Shown: positions 6,578 through 14,701, counted from the stretch's first letter. The stretch is 14,819 bases of DNA from Bacteroidales bacterium (GCA_021443605.1 JABUTQ010000267.1:1-14819); one strand, 5' to 3'. The notes: generated from the letters alone by a model not told the origin. Numbers and translations: made by a program.

Positions 6578-7659
6578 TGGCCGATACGAAACTCATCGAC
6601 AATCTCAAAAGTGAAGCGGTGGCGCTCCTGCGGGAGATGGTACGCATAGAATCGGCCACGTTCAATGAAGAGGCGGTGTGTCTTTTCTTGAAACGATACC
6701 TCTCTGACAATGGTCTGGAGCCGGAGAAGATTGGCAACAACCTGATTTGCAGGAATATCATATCACAAGACAGGGCGAATCTGATGTTGAATGCCCACAT
6801 CGACACCGTGCCACCCTGTGCCGGATACGATTTTGATCCGTTCAATCCTCCTCTCAGCGACGAGAAAGTCTATGGGCTTGGGAGCAATGATGACGGAGCA
6901 TCGGCAGTGGCAATGATTCAAACTTTCATCTATTTCAAGGAACATCCTGAAGAGTGTCCGGTTAATCTTGCCCTTGTACTTTCTGCAGAAGAGGAACGGA
7001 GCGGTGAAGGTGGGATTCCCGCAATATTGCCATATCTTTCTGAATTTGTGAACTTTGCGATTATCGGTGAGCCTACCGGAATGAAAGCCGCCATCGCAGA
7101 AAGGGGGCTGATTGTGATTGATGGGAAAGCCCCGGGGAAGAGCGCTCACGCGGCAAGGGCCGAAGAGGGGGAAAATGCAATTTACAACGCTTTGGCAGAT
7201 ATTGCCGCCATCAGAGAGACAGTTTTCGACAAGGTATCTCCGACTCTCGGAGCCGTAAAGCTCTCCGTGACACAAATTTCTGCCGGCACCGTTCACAACG
7301 TGATTCCGGAAGAGTGCTCTTTCGTGGTGGATATCCGCCCCACGGAGCGTTACAGAAACGAGGAGATTGTAGCGATACTCCAGTCGCGCGTCAGAAGCAC
7401 CCTTACGCCACGGACCCTTAACAAACAGTGCTCGGTAACGCCTTCGGATCATCCGCTGATGCGGACAATAGAGCGCCTTGGCATTGAAAAGAACGTCTCC
7501 CCCACCACTTCAAACTGGACTGTGATTCCTTTCCCGTCCGTCAAGATGGGGCCGGGGGAATCGGTACGAAGTCACAAAAAAAACGAATTTGTCTTCATTT
7601 CCGAAATAGAAGACGGCATCGAAAAGTATATTGAATTTATTGAAAATATAGTATTATAA
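6577..7659 (+). CDS. argE: N-acyl-ornithine/N-acyl-citrulline deacylase, M20 family (ArgE/DapE-like)
   Basis: An M20 zinc-dependent deacylase. Metal-binding and catalytic residues are visible in order: HID (H74, D76), the bridging aspartate D105 in GLGSND, the glutamate pair in SAEEE (138-140), E165 in GEPTG, and a C-terminal histidine in SVRSHKKN. The lid/dimerisation domain carries H191 in GKSAHAA. In this operon the enzyme must remove the N-acyl group after carbamoylation, acting on N-acyl-citrulline, because the transcarbamylase upstream takes acylated ornithine. The fold is shared with DapE, a succinyl-specific deacylase, so a succinyl substrate is plausible. Length is 360 residues. It starts within the argB stop and ends 2 bp before argH. 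Confidence 0.88.
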   Translation: MADTKLIDNLKSEAVALLREMVRIESATFNEEAVCLFLKRYLSDNGLEPEKIGNNLICRNIISQDRANLMLNAHIDTVPPCAGYDFDPFNPPLSDEKVYGLGSNDDGASAVAMIQTFIYFKEHPEECPVNLALVLSAEEERSGEGGIPAILPYLSEFVNFAIIGEPTGMKAAIAERGLIVIDGKAPGKSAHAARAEEGENAIYNALADIAAIRETVFDKVSPTLGAVKLSVTQISAGTVHNVIPEECSFVVDIRPTERYRNEEIVAILQSRVRSTLTPRTLNKQCSVTPSDHPLMRTIERLGIEKNVSPTTSNWTVIPFPSVKMGPGESVRSHKKNEFVFISEIEDGIEKYIEFIENIVL

Positions 7660-7661
7660 AT

Positions 7662-8993
7662 ATGATAACTCTTTGGGACAAAGGTATTTCTGCTGCTGAG
7701 GCAGTTGAAGATTTCACAGTAGGCGATGACCGCGTACTCGATATGAAAATTGCTAAACACGACGTGATAGCAAGCAAGGCACACGCAGCAATGCTCGCTA
7801 AGATTGGGCTTCTCACTTCAGAAGAAGAGCAGATTCTTCAGAGCGGACTTGATGAGATTGCAGAAAGTATCAAGAACGGCAGTTTTGTCCTTGAAGATGA
7901 GGCAGAAGATATTCATTCCCAAGTGGAAATACTCCTTACAAGAAAGTATGGCGATGTTGGCAAAAAACTCCACTCGGGGAGGAGCCGCAACGACCAGGTA
8001 TTGGTTGACATCAAGCTCTTTTTGAGGGAAGAAGTGCTCACTTTCAAGGATGAAATTCTCGATTTGTTCAACAAGCTTCAAGCCTTGAGCAACAAATATG
8101 AAAATGTCCTTATGCCGGGCTATACCCATGCCCAAGTTGCAATGCCATCGTCTTTCGGCCTTTGGTTCGGTGCCTACGCCGAGACACTTGCAGACGATAT
8201 GGTAATGGTCAATGCGGCATATCGTATTGTAAATCAGAATCCTCTTGGCAGTGCAGCGGGCTATGGAAATTCTTTCCCGCTCGACCGCGACCACACCACG
8301 AAGCTTTTGGGATTCGACTCGCTCAACTATAACTCGATTGCGGCACAAATGAGCCGCGGAAAGAGCGAGAAGAGCGTCGCATCCGCCATTGCCGCCGTCG
8401 CATCGACACTGAACAAATTTGCAAGCGACTGCTGCCAGTATATGTGCACCAATTTCAAGTTCATCTCATTCCCGGACAGTCTCACAACCGGAAGCAGCAT
8501 TATGCCGCACAAAAAGAACCCTGACGTGTGGGAGGTGATGCGAGCAAAGACAGACCGTCTCCAAAGCATCCAGAACGAGATAGCGCTGCTGTGCACCAAT
8601 ATGCCACACGGATACCACCGAGACCTCCAGTTACTGAAAGACATACTCTTCCCGGCATTGGATACCCTTCATAAATGCCTGAAAATGACGATGTTTATGC
8701 TTGACAACATTTCAGTCAACGAACACTTGATGGAGAATCCCCTCTTCGACCCGATGTTCACGGTCGAGACTGTAAACGAAATGGTTCTCTCCGGTGTGCC
8801 ATTCAGGGATGCCTACAAAAAAATCGGCATTATGGTCAGGGAAGGGAAATATGCTTACGACAAGCCCAAGAGTGTCGAAAGCCTGCACCACTCCCACAAG
8901 GGGAGCATCGGCAATCTCTGCAACGAAGAGATTAAAGAGAAGATGATGAAAGCGGTTCGAGAGATGAATCGAACCATTCGGCCTGAAGAATAG
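7662..8993 (+). CDS. argH: Argininosuccinate lyase
   Basis: The final enzyme of arginine synthesis, splitting argininosuccinate into arginine and fumarate. It belongs to the aspartase/fumarase superfamily. The signature GSSIMPHKKNP is at residues 277-287 with the mobile-loop serines, the catalytic histidine is H156 in GYTHAQ, and the N-terminal substrate motif KLHSGRSRNDQ spans about 102-112. At 443 residues it is a normal length. It is the last gene of the operon, and its last 62 bp overlap the 3' end of the convergent rng gene. No hairpin with a T-tract is seen after its stop, so the operon transcript probably extends antisense into rng or ends by another mechanism. Confidence 0.97.
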   Translation: MITLWDKGISAAEAVEDFTVGDDRVLDMKIAKHDVIASKAHAAMLAKIGLLTSEEEQILQSGLDEIAESIKNGSFVLEDEAEDIHSQVEILLTRKYGDVGKKLHSGRSRNDQVLVDIKLFLREEVLTFKDEILDLFNKLQALSNKYENVLMPGYTHAQVAMPSSFGLWFGAYAETLADDMVMVNAAYRIVNQNPLGSAAGYGNSFPLDRDHTTKLLGFDSLNYNSIAAQMSRGKSEKSVASAIAAVASTLNKFASDCCQYMCTNFKFISFPDSLTTGSSIMPHKKNPDVWEVMRAKTDRLQSIQNEIALLCTNMPHGYHRDLQLLKDILFPALDTLHKCLKMTMFMLDNISVNEHLMENPLFDPMFTVETVNEMVLSGVPFRDAYKKIGIMVREGKYAYDKPKSVESLHHSHKGSIGNLCNEEIKEKMMKAVREMNRTIRPEE

Positions 8994-10491
8994 TGAAGTC
9001 ACTGTCTGACAAGACTTTGATGGAACATCTGTATTTCTTCTGCCATCTGTATCTTATTGACATAAGCCCCTTGGTGAGATAAGCTTCCATTATCGGGCTT
9101 ACCTTCAAAATCAATTTTGTGATTGCCTTCTCCTTAACGTAGAAGGCAATTGCGCGTTCAAGGGTCTCGTCAAAAACCAAAGTAGACGAGATTTTGCCTG
9201 TGCCGCCGCAGGTAGGGCACACCTCAGTGGTGGTGATTTCTGTGACAGGACGCACCCTCTGGCGGGTAATCTGCATCAAACCGAATTTGGTAAGGGGAAG
9301 AATTGTGTGCTTTGCCCTGTCGTTTGCCATTAGTTCCTGCATATGTTTGAACAGGCCGGACTTGTGGGCATTGTCGTCCATATCGATAAAATCTACGATT
9401 ACAATACCACCCATATCCCGAAGCCTGAGCTGGCGAGCTATCTCGTCTGCGGCCGCTATATTCACGTCATACGAATTTTCTTCCTGATCTTTCTGCTTTG
9501 TGCGGATACCGCTATTCACGTCTATAACGTGCAGTGCCTCAGTATGTTCTATAACAAGGTACGCTCCCTGGCGGATTGAGACCACCTTGCCGAACGACCC
9601 TTTAATCTGACGTGTAACCTCAAAATGGTCAAATATTGGTTCCGATCCCTTGTAGAAATGAACAATCTTCTCCTGTTCGGGAGAGATGGTTCCGATATAT
9701 TCGCGAACCTCTCTGCATACACTCTCATCATTTACATAAATATTTGAGAATGAATCATTGAGAAGGTCGCGAAGAATGGTGGTGGTGCGATTGGTCTCGG
9801 TGAAGAGGAGCTGCACTCCCTTCGAAGATGCCATCTTCTGCCACGAATCTTCCCATCTTTTGATGAGGGAAAGAAGCTCGGAATGGAGCACCGCAGCCTT
9901 TTTCCCTTCGGCCGCAGTACGGATAATCACACCGTAATTTTTAGGCAGAATGCTGTAAATCAACGTTTCTAACCTTTTCTTCTCAGTCTTTGACGATATC
10001 TTCTGGGATACGCTGACCTTGTCGGAGAAAGGGAGCAGCACGATATTTCTGCCCGCAATGGAAATTTCTGCCGTGAGCCTTGATCCCTTGGTGGAGATAG
10101 GCTCTTTCACAATTTGGACGATAATCGGCTGGCCCGGGGCGAGAAACTGCTCAATCTTCCCCTCCTTTTCCAGGATTTCGTCTATACGGACACCCGAATA
10201 GATGCCTGCATAATCAGCACCGGGCCTTAGTTGCTTCACAAAGCTGTCAAAGGCCTTGAAATTGAATCCCAAATCCAAATAATGGACAAAAGCCTCCTTC
10301 TCGTCTCCGATATCGACAAAAGCGGCATTCAGAGAGGGAATTATCTTTTTTACCTTGCCGAGATAGACATCCCCGACAGAGTATTTTTTCTCTCCGTTTG
10401 CCTGTTTGTTCAATTCTATCAGCCTGTGGTTCTCCATCAAAGCGATGGAAACCTCGGCCGGAGATACATCAATTATCAGATCTTTATCCAT
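8932..10491 (-). CDS. rng: Ribonuclease G (RNase E/G family)
   Basis: An endoribonuclease that processes rRNA and decays mRNA in the cytoplasm. The N-terminal S1 RNA-binding domain is seen from about residue 37 (KYSVGDVYLGKV) with NAAFVDIG, and carries an insertion of roughly 35 residues after EAFVHYLDLG. Catalytic metal-binding aspartates are D324 in VIDVNSG and D367 in IVIVDFIDM. The zinc-link motif CPTCGGTGK has C425 and C428. There is no long RNase E-type C-terminal scaffold, so at 519 residues this is the G type. I chose ATG 10491 over an upstream TTG at 10497. A GC-rich hairpin ends 17 nt before the start, and the 3' end overlaps argH antisense. It follows HU and a COX24-like gene and is probably co-transcribed with them. 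Confidence 0.95.
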   Translation of the reverse strand: MDKDLIIDVSPAEVSIALMENHRLIELNKQANGEKKYSVGDVYLGKVKKIIPSLNAAFVDIGDEKEAFVHYLDLGFNFKAFDSFVKQLRPGADYAGIYSGVRIDEILEKEGKIEQFLAPGQPIIVQIVKEPISTKGSRLTAEISIAGRNIVLLPFSDKVSVSQKISSKTEKKRLETLIYSILPKNYGVIIRTAAEGKKAAVLHSELLSLIKRWEDSWQKMASSKGVQLLFTETNRTTTILRDLLNDSFSNIYVNDESVCREVREYIGTISPEQEKIVHFYKGSEPIFDHFEVTRQIKGSFGKVVSIRQGAYLVIEHTEALHVIDVNSGIRTKQKDQEENSYDVNIAAADEIARQLRLRDMGGIVIVDFIDMDDNAHKSGLFKHMQELMANDRAKHTILPLTKFGLMQITRQRVRPVTEITTTEVCPTCGGTGKISSTLVFDETLERAIAFYVKEKAITKLILKVSPIMEAYLTKGLMSIRYRWQKKYRCSIKVLSDSDFTILQAEWFDSSLEPLSSSSL

Positions 10492-10508
10492 TATCAATTA
10501 GAAACAAT

Positions 10509-10536
10509 TAGGGGGCAAGATTGTGCTTACCCCCTA
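10509..10536 (-). promoter_or_regulatory. GC-rich hairpin between the microprotein gene and rng
   Basis: TAGGGGG (10509-10515) and CCCCCTA (10530-10536) are perfect complements. An inner AAG/CTT triplet pairs across one mismatch, leaving a loop of about six bases. On the rng-coding strand the 3' side continues ATTGTTTC, with no T-tract, so it is not a standard intrinsic terminator. It lies 9 nt after the microprotein stop and 17 nt before the rng ATG. It could be a weak terminator, an RNA-processing or 3'-end stabilising stem, or a control element for rng. Confidence 0.6.
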
Positions 10537-10544
10537 CGAAAACG

Positions 10545-10634
10545 TTATTTCTTCTTGTGTCTGTTCTTGCGCAAACGTTTCTTACGTTTGTGCGTTGACA
10601 TTTTATGTCTCTTTCTCTTCTTACCGCTTGGCAT
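10545..10634 (-). CDS. AURKAIP1/COX24 (mS38)-like basic microprotein, 29 aa
   Basis: A 29-codon ORF between HU and rng reads MPSGKKRKRHKM... and ends RKNRHKKK. About 19 of 29 residues are Lys, Arg or His, and there are no acidic residues. The composition and the KKRKRHKM..HKRKKRLRKNRHK pattern match very short Bacteroidota proteins annotated with the AURKAIP1/COX24 C-terminal domain. The mitochondrial members of that family include ribosomal protein mS38, so binding to rRNA of the small subunit is the likeliest role here; that is inference from homology. The gene lies 23 bp after the HU stop on the same strand. It is short enough to escape usual gene callers. The stop TAA is at 10547-10545 and the frame is clean. 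Confidence 0.8.
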   Translation of the reverse strand: MPSGKKRKRHKMSTHKRKKRLRKNRHKKK

Positions 10635-10657
10635 AGATCACAATTTTTAAATGATTA

Positions 10658-10939
10658 TTATTTCAACTTTTTAACTTGCTCTACGAATGACTTTGCAGGT
10701 TTGAAAGAAGGAATCTTGTGAGCTTCGATTGTAATTGTCTGATTCTTAGAGATGTTGCGAGCTGTCTTCTTTGCACGCTCCTTGATAACGAAACTACCGA
10801 AGCCGCGGAGATATACGTTTTCTCCCTTTACAAGAGAAGCCTTGATGCTCTCCATAGCTGCTTCAACTACGTTTTGTACTGTAACTTTTTCGTAGCCAGT
10901 AGATTTTGCTACTTCATTAACGATGTCTGCTTTTGTCAT
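10658..10939 (-). CDS. HU-family DNA-binding protein
   Basis: A 93-residue nucleoid protein of the HU/IHF family. The N-terminal helix pair begins MTKADIVNEVAKSTGY, and the signature GFGSFVIKERAKKTARN (about residues 46-62) lies at the start of the DNA-binding arm. The arm tip reads NQTITIEAHKIPSF, and the C-terminal helix ends FKPAKSFVEQVKKLK. It binds DNA without strong sequence specificity as a dimer and bends or compacts it. The key proline that intercalates into DNA is not plainly in the usual NP context, since the arm has KNQTI instead. It is first in the unit HU, COX24-like, rng, under a well-formed promoter (10984-11014), and is divergent from lon. Confidence 0.95.
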   Translation of the reverse strand: MTKADIVNEVAKSTGYEKVTVQNVVEAAMESIKASLVKGENVYLRGFGSFVIKERAKKTARNISKNQTITIEAHKIPSFKPAKSFVEQVKKLK

Positions 10940-10983
10940 GATAGTCTATGATTTTTATGTTTATAATTTTCGTATTGGGCTCG

Positions 10984-11014
10984 CAAAAGTAATGCTATTT
11001 TTCTAAAATTCAAA
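10984..11014 (-). promoter_or_regulatory. Bacteroidota-type promoter of the HU-COX24-rng unit
   Basis: On the minus strand a TTTG (11014-11011) is followed after exactly 19 bp by TACTTTTG (10991-10984), an exact match to TAnnTTTG. The spacing is the textbook distance for the primary sigma factor of this phylum. Transcription should begin near 10978-10980, leaving a 5' UTR of about 40 nt before the HU start. It is the clearest promoter in the window. Confidence 0.8.
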
Positions 11015-11038
11015 AAACTATGCACTTTATTTCAAAAA

Positions 11039-11046
11039 TTATTTTG
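11039..11046 (+). promoter_or_regulatory. Weak candidate -7 element for lon
   Basis: TTATTTTG matches TAnnTTTG at 7 of 8 positions and lies about 80 bp before the lon start. No TTTG is seen at the expected upstream distance. The rest of the divergent HU-lon gap (10940-11126) is AT-rich, and I found no better match or obvious heat-shock operator such as a CIRCE repeat. Confidence 0.25.
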
Positions 11047-11126
11047 GCACAATCATTGACAATATCGGCGTTCGTGGTTATTTTACCATATTGAATAGAA
11101 AAAACTGACAAATTGACACTATTTTT

Positions 11127-13517
11127 ATGAGAGATAATATGGATTTATTCCCCGTCGTAAGCATTGAAACCGTACAAAACATTGACCTTGGGGAGCTTCC
11201 GAGCGTTTTGCCCATCTTGGCACTGCGCAATGCCGTGATTTTCCCGAACACTGTCATACCCATTCCCGTCAAAAGGGAAAAGTCGGTGAAGCTAATCAAC
11301 GACGCATACAAGTCGAACAGGCTCATAGGAGCTGTGGCACAGAGAGATTACCACGTTGAGGATCCCACGAAAGAAGACTTGTTTGAAATAGGGACGCTTG
11401 TGCGGGTATTGAAAGTTTTAGAAAACCCAAATGGCTCATATACAGTCATATTACAAGGAATAAAGAGGTTTGAGATTGGCAATGTTGACATTACCGAACC
11501 TTATCTTATGGCCTCCGTAAAATATATTGATGACATTCTGCCGGAAAAAGGTGACAGGGATATGAAAATGTTGATAAAGAGCATTAAAAACTCTGCCATA
11601 CATATAATAAGTCTCAGCCACCACATTTCATCTGATGCCATCGCTTCGATAAAGGATATTGAAGACCAGGACTTTATCGTCAACTTTGTAGCCACGAGCA
11701 TAGATATTGAGGAGCCGCTCGACAAGATGCCGCTGCTCATTACAAACTCGCTCAAAGATCGTGCGATTATGCTGCTCGAGATACTCGACAAACAAATCGA
11801 GCTGATGAAGATTAAAGACGACATACAGAGGAAGGTCAAAAGCGACATAGATCAGCAACAGAGGGAGTATTACCTCAACAATCAGTTGAAGACCATCCAG
11901 GAAGAGCTTGGAATCGATTCTGACGACGAAGACATAGCCGAGCTACGGGAAGCTGCCGCAAAGAAACAGTGGCCGGAACACGCAGCCGCTGCGTTCGAAA
12001 AGGAACTGAAAAAACTTGAAAGGACCAATCCGAACTCTCCCGACTACAACGTGCAGTACAATTACCTGCAACTGTTCTTGGATCTTCCATGGAACGAGAT
12101 TACAGAAGACAATCTCGATTTAAAATATGCCGAAAAGGTATTGGACGAGGATCATTTCGGGCTCGAGAGCGTGAAGGAGCGCATATTGGAATACCTTGCG
12201 GTGCTGAAGCTCAAGGGAGATATGAAATCGCCAATCCTCTGCCTTTACGGCCCTCCGGGTGTCGGAAAGACCTCCCTCGGAAAATCTGTCGCAAGGGCAC
12301 TCGGCAGAAAATATGGCAGAATCTCGCTCGGAGGTCTGCACGATGAGTCGGAAATTCGGGGACATCGTCGTACATACATCGGGGCCATGCCGGGGAGAAT
12401 CCTGGAAACAATCAAGAGGACAGGCAGTTCAAATCCCGTAATCATTCTCGACGAAATAGACAAGGTATCCAACGATTTCCACGGAGATCCGGCATCAGCA
12501 CTCCTTGAGGTACTCGATCCGGAGCAAAACGGCGCATTCCACGACAACTATCTTGATGTGGATTACGACTTGTCCAAAGTGTTGTTCATCACAACGGCAA
12601 ACAATATATCTACAATCCAGCCCGCCCTTCGTGACAGGATGGAGATGATAGAGATTTCGGGCTATCTCGCAGAGGAAAAAGTAGCAATTACACAGAAATA
12701 TCTACTCCCCAAACAGCTTAAGGAACACGGACTTACAAAGAAAGACCTGAAGCTCGGCAAGAAAAGTATCGAACTTGTCATAGACGAATATACAAGGGAA
12801 TCGGGAGTCCGCGGACTCGACAAGAAGATTGCAAAAATTGCAAGAATCACCGCAAAGAAGATTGCAATGGAAGAGGATCGCAACGTCACCCTCACTACGG
12901 AAGATATCAGAGCGTATCTGGGACTTCCTACCAATCATCACGATATGCAGAAAGGGAATGAGATGCCGGGAGTGGTCACGGGACTTGCCTGGACAGAGAT
13001 GGGCGGCGAGATTCTATTCGTAGAGTGCAGCCTTTCGGACGGCAAGGGAGTTCTCTCATCGACAGGAAATCTTGGAGAAGTGATGAAAGAGAGTGCCACA
13101 ATCGCATTCCAGTACCTCAAGGCACATCCCGAGCTCTTAGGGGTTTCCGCCAAAGATTTTTATGAGAAGGATTTCCATATCCACGTCCCCGAAGGGGCAA
13201 TTCCAAAAGACGGGCCATCTGCAGGCATAACAATGACAACTGCCATTGCCTCAGCACTTTGCAAGAAAGCAGTCAAACAGGGAATCGCTATGACGGGAGA
13301 GATGACGCTCCGCGGAAAAGTGCTTCCCGTAGGCGGAATCAAGGAGAAGATTCTGGCAGCGAAAAGATCTGGAGTAAAGACGATTATCCTCAGCCGTGAA
13401 AACAAGAAGAACATAGAGGATATAAAGGAGATTTACATCAAAGGACTCGATTTCATCTATGTGGATACTGTTGACGAAGTAATCAAATACGCGCTTGACA
13501 ATGGAAGTGGCAATTGA
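11127..13517 (+). CDS. lon: ATP-dependent protease Lon
   Basis: A cytoplasmic AAA+ serine protease that degrades misfolded and regulatory proteins. The N-terminal substrate domain starts at LPILALRNAVIFPNTVIPI (about 28-46), followed by a coiled-coil region around 225-300. The AAA+ module has Walker A GPPGVGKTS (375-383) and Walker B VIILDEIDK (438-446). The proteolytic Ser-Lys dyad is S698 in PKDGPSAG and K741 in GGIKEKILAAKR, with the same 43-residue spacing as in E. coli Lon. At 796 residues it is a full-length LonA. A second ATG at 11139 is possible, and neither start has a ribosome-binding site. Its last 17 bp overlap ung. Confidence 0.97.
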   Translation: MRDNMDLFPVVSIETVQNIDLGELPSVLPILALRNAVIFPNTVIPIPVKREKSVKLINDAYKSNRLIGAVAQRDYHVEDPTKEDLFEIGTLVRVLKVLENPNGSYTVILQGIKRFEIGNVDITEPYLMASVKYIDDILPEKGDRDMKMLIKSIKNSAIHIISLSHHISSDAIASIKDIEDQDFIVNFVATSIDIEEPLDKMPLLITNSLKDRAIMLLEILDKQIELMKIKDDIQRKVKSDIDQQQREYYLNNQLKTIQEELGIDSDDEDIAELREAAAKKQWPEHAAAAFEKELKKLERTNPNSPDYNVQYNYLQLFLDLPWNEITEDNLDLKYAEKVLDEDHFGLESVKERILEYLAVLKLKGDMKSPILCLYGPPGVGKTSLGKSVARALGRKYGRISLGGLHDESEIRGHRRTYIGAMPGRILETIKRTGSSNPVIILDEIDKVSNDFHGDPASALLEVLDPEQNGAFHDNYLDVDYDLSKVLFITTANNISTIQPALRDRMEMIEISGYLAEEKVAITQKYLLPKQLKEHGLTKKDLKLGKKSIELVIDEYTRESGVRGLDKKIAKIARITAKKIAMEEDRNVTLTTEDIRAYLGLPTNHHDMQKGNEMPGVVTGLAWTEMGGEILFVECSLSDGKGVLSSTGNLGEVMKESATIAFQYLKAHPELLGVSAKDFYEKDFHIHVPEGAIPKDGPSAGITMTTAIASALCKKAVKQGIAMTGEMTLRGKVLPVGGIKEKILAAKRSGVKTIILSRENKKNIEDIKEIYIKGLDFIYVDTVDEVIKYALDNGSGN

Positions 13518-14172
13518 AAAATCGTGGAAGGAGATTCTCTCCCCAGAGTTTGAAAAACCATATTTCGAACAGCTCGTAAAATATCTTCACAGCGAAAAAG
13601 AGGCCGGAAAGAAGATTTATCCCCCCGGGAGCAAGATATTCAGGGCATTTGAACTCACCCCCTTCGACAAAGTGAAGGTTGTGATTCTCGGGCAGGATCC
13701 ATATCACAATCCCGGGCAGGCGGAAGGGTTGTCTTTTTCCGTGCCGGCAGGAGTCACCCCTCCCCCGTCGTTGATGAACATCTATAAGGAGATTGAAACA
13801 GACCTTTGCGTAAAAATTGACGATAAGAACGGTTCTCTCGAAGGTTGGGCAAAGCAGGGAGTGTTCCTCTTAAATGCAATCCTCACGGTAAGGGCATCAG
13901 AGCCTACCTCGCACAGCAAGATTGGTTGGGAGAAATTCACGGATGCAGTCATAAAGGCCATCTCCGACAACCGCGAAGGGGTAATCTTTATGCTCTGGGG
14001 AAATTTCGCCAGAAACAAACGCGATTTGATTGACAAAGAGAAGCATTTCATCCTCGAAGCTGCTCATCCTTCGCCACTTGCAAGGGGGGCGTTTTTCGGA
14101 TGCAGGCATTTCTCGAAGGCAAACAAAATACTCGAGGAACGAGGAGAAAGCGGAATTGATTGGACAATTTGA
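13501..14172 (+). CDS. ung: Uracil-DNA glycosylase, family 1
   Basis: A base-excision repair enzyme that removes uracil from DNA. All family-1 motifs are intact: GQDPYH at 64-69 with catalytic D66, SFS with the uracil-stacking F79, LLN with N125, and HPSPL at 189-193 with catalytic H189. Length is 223 residues, typical. ATG 13501 is preferred over the in-frame TTG at 13495. The start overlaps the lon reading frame by 17 bp, so the two are probably translated from one transcript, and translation of ung may depend on lon. A promoter-like element for the next gene begins at its last codons. Confidence 0.97.
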   Translation: MEVAIEKSWKEILSPEFEKPYFEQLVKYLHSEKEAGKKIYPPGSKIFRAFELTPFDKVKVVILGQDPYHNPGQAEGLSFSVPAGVTPPPSLMNIYKEIETDLCVKIDDKNGSLEGWAKQGVFLLNAILTVRASEPTSHSKIGWEKFTDAVIKAISDNREGVIFMLWGNFARNKRDLIDKEKHFILEAAHPSPLARGAFFGCRHFSKANKILEERGESGIDWTI

Positions 14173-14190
14173 TTTAAATGAATATCTTTG
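14160..14190 (+). promoter_or_regulatory. Promoter-like element for coaD
   Basis: TTGG (14160-14163) is followed after 19 bp by TATCTTTG (14183-14190), an exact match to TAnnTTTG. It overlaps the 3' end of ung, and transcription would start near 14195, about 25 nt before coaD. Its presence suggests coaD is expressed at least partly apart from lon-ung. Confidence 0.55.
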
Positions 14191-14211
14191 TCAAATTGTT
14201 TTGCAATTCGA
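14191..14211 (+). repeat. Inverted repeat in the ung-coaD gap
   Basis: TCAAATTG (14191-14198) and CAATTCGA (14204-14211) are complementary at 7 of 8 positions around a TTTTG loop. The repeat begins directly after the -7 element and ends 10 nt before the coaD ATG. It may be an operator site, a 5' mRNA stem, or chance in AT-rich DNA. Confidence 0.4.
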
Positions 14212-14221
14212 CTTAAAAGAA

Positions 14222-14701
14222 ATGTCTGAAAGAATAGCATTGTTTCCCGGGTCGTTTGATCCTTTCACTCTTGGTCATCTGGATGTGCTCAAATCGGCAC
14301 TTCTCCTCTTTGACAAGGTCATTATAGCCGTTGGATACAACAGTAACAAAAGCGGATTTCTCCCTCCCGAGAAGAGGGTTGAGATAATAAAGAAAGCAGT
14401 TGAGGGAATCCCTAATGTTGAAGTATGCTCTTTTATGGGACTCACCGTCGATTTCTGTCGCGAAAAGAAGGCCAGCATAATAGTCCGCGGACTCCGCACA
14501 ACCACCGATTTCGAGCTTGAAAGCGTTATCGCACAGGCAAACAGGAAGATGGCACCGGAAATCTCTTCGATATTCATCCCTTCCGGACACGAATATTCGT
14601 TCATCTCGTCAACTGTGGTAAGGGACGTGCTTGCAAACGGAGGTGACGCAAAATGTTTCCTCCCCTCAAACATCAACATCAAGGATTATATGAGCAAGTA
14701 G
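14222..14701 (+). CDS. coaD: Phosphopantetheine adenylyltransferase
   Basis: This enzyme makes dephospho-CoA from 4'-phosphopantetheine and ATP, the penultimate step of coenzyme A synthesis. It is a small nucleotidyltransferase of 159 residues with the TxGH motif T16-L-G18-H19 after FPGSFDPF, the conserved R89 in IIVRGLRTTTDFELE, and the C-terminal ISSTVVR motif (128-134) that binds the ATP phosphates. An in-frame upstream ATG at 14030 lies inside ung and would add about 64 unrelated residues, so ATG 14222 (MSERIALFPGSFDP) is the right start. The next gene begins on the base after its stop codon. Confidence 0.97.
   Translation: MSERIALFPGSFDPFTLGHLDVLKSALLLFDKVIIAVGYNSNKSGFLPPEKRVEIIKKAVEGIPNVEVCSFMGLTVDFCREKKASIIVRGLRTTTDFELESVIAQANRKMAPEISSIFIPSGHEYSFISSTVVRDVLANGGDAKCFLPSNINIKDYMSK

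Noticed and set aside
6763..7452. A 229-codon minus-strand frame opposite argE
   Set aside because: It is a shadow of argE; the composition is implausible for a protein and no motif is visible.
14030..14221. An extended N-terminus for coaD starting at 14030
   Set aside because: The extra residues come from the out-of-frame ung sequence. coaD proteins begin just before the FPGSFDP motif, which fits ATG 14222.
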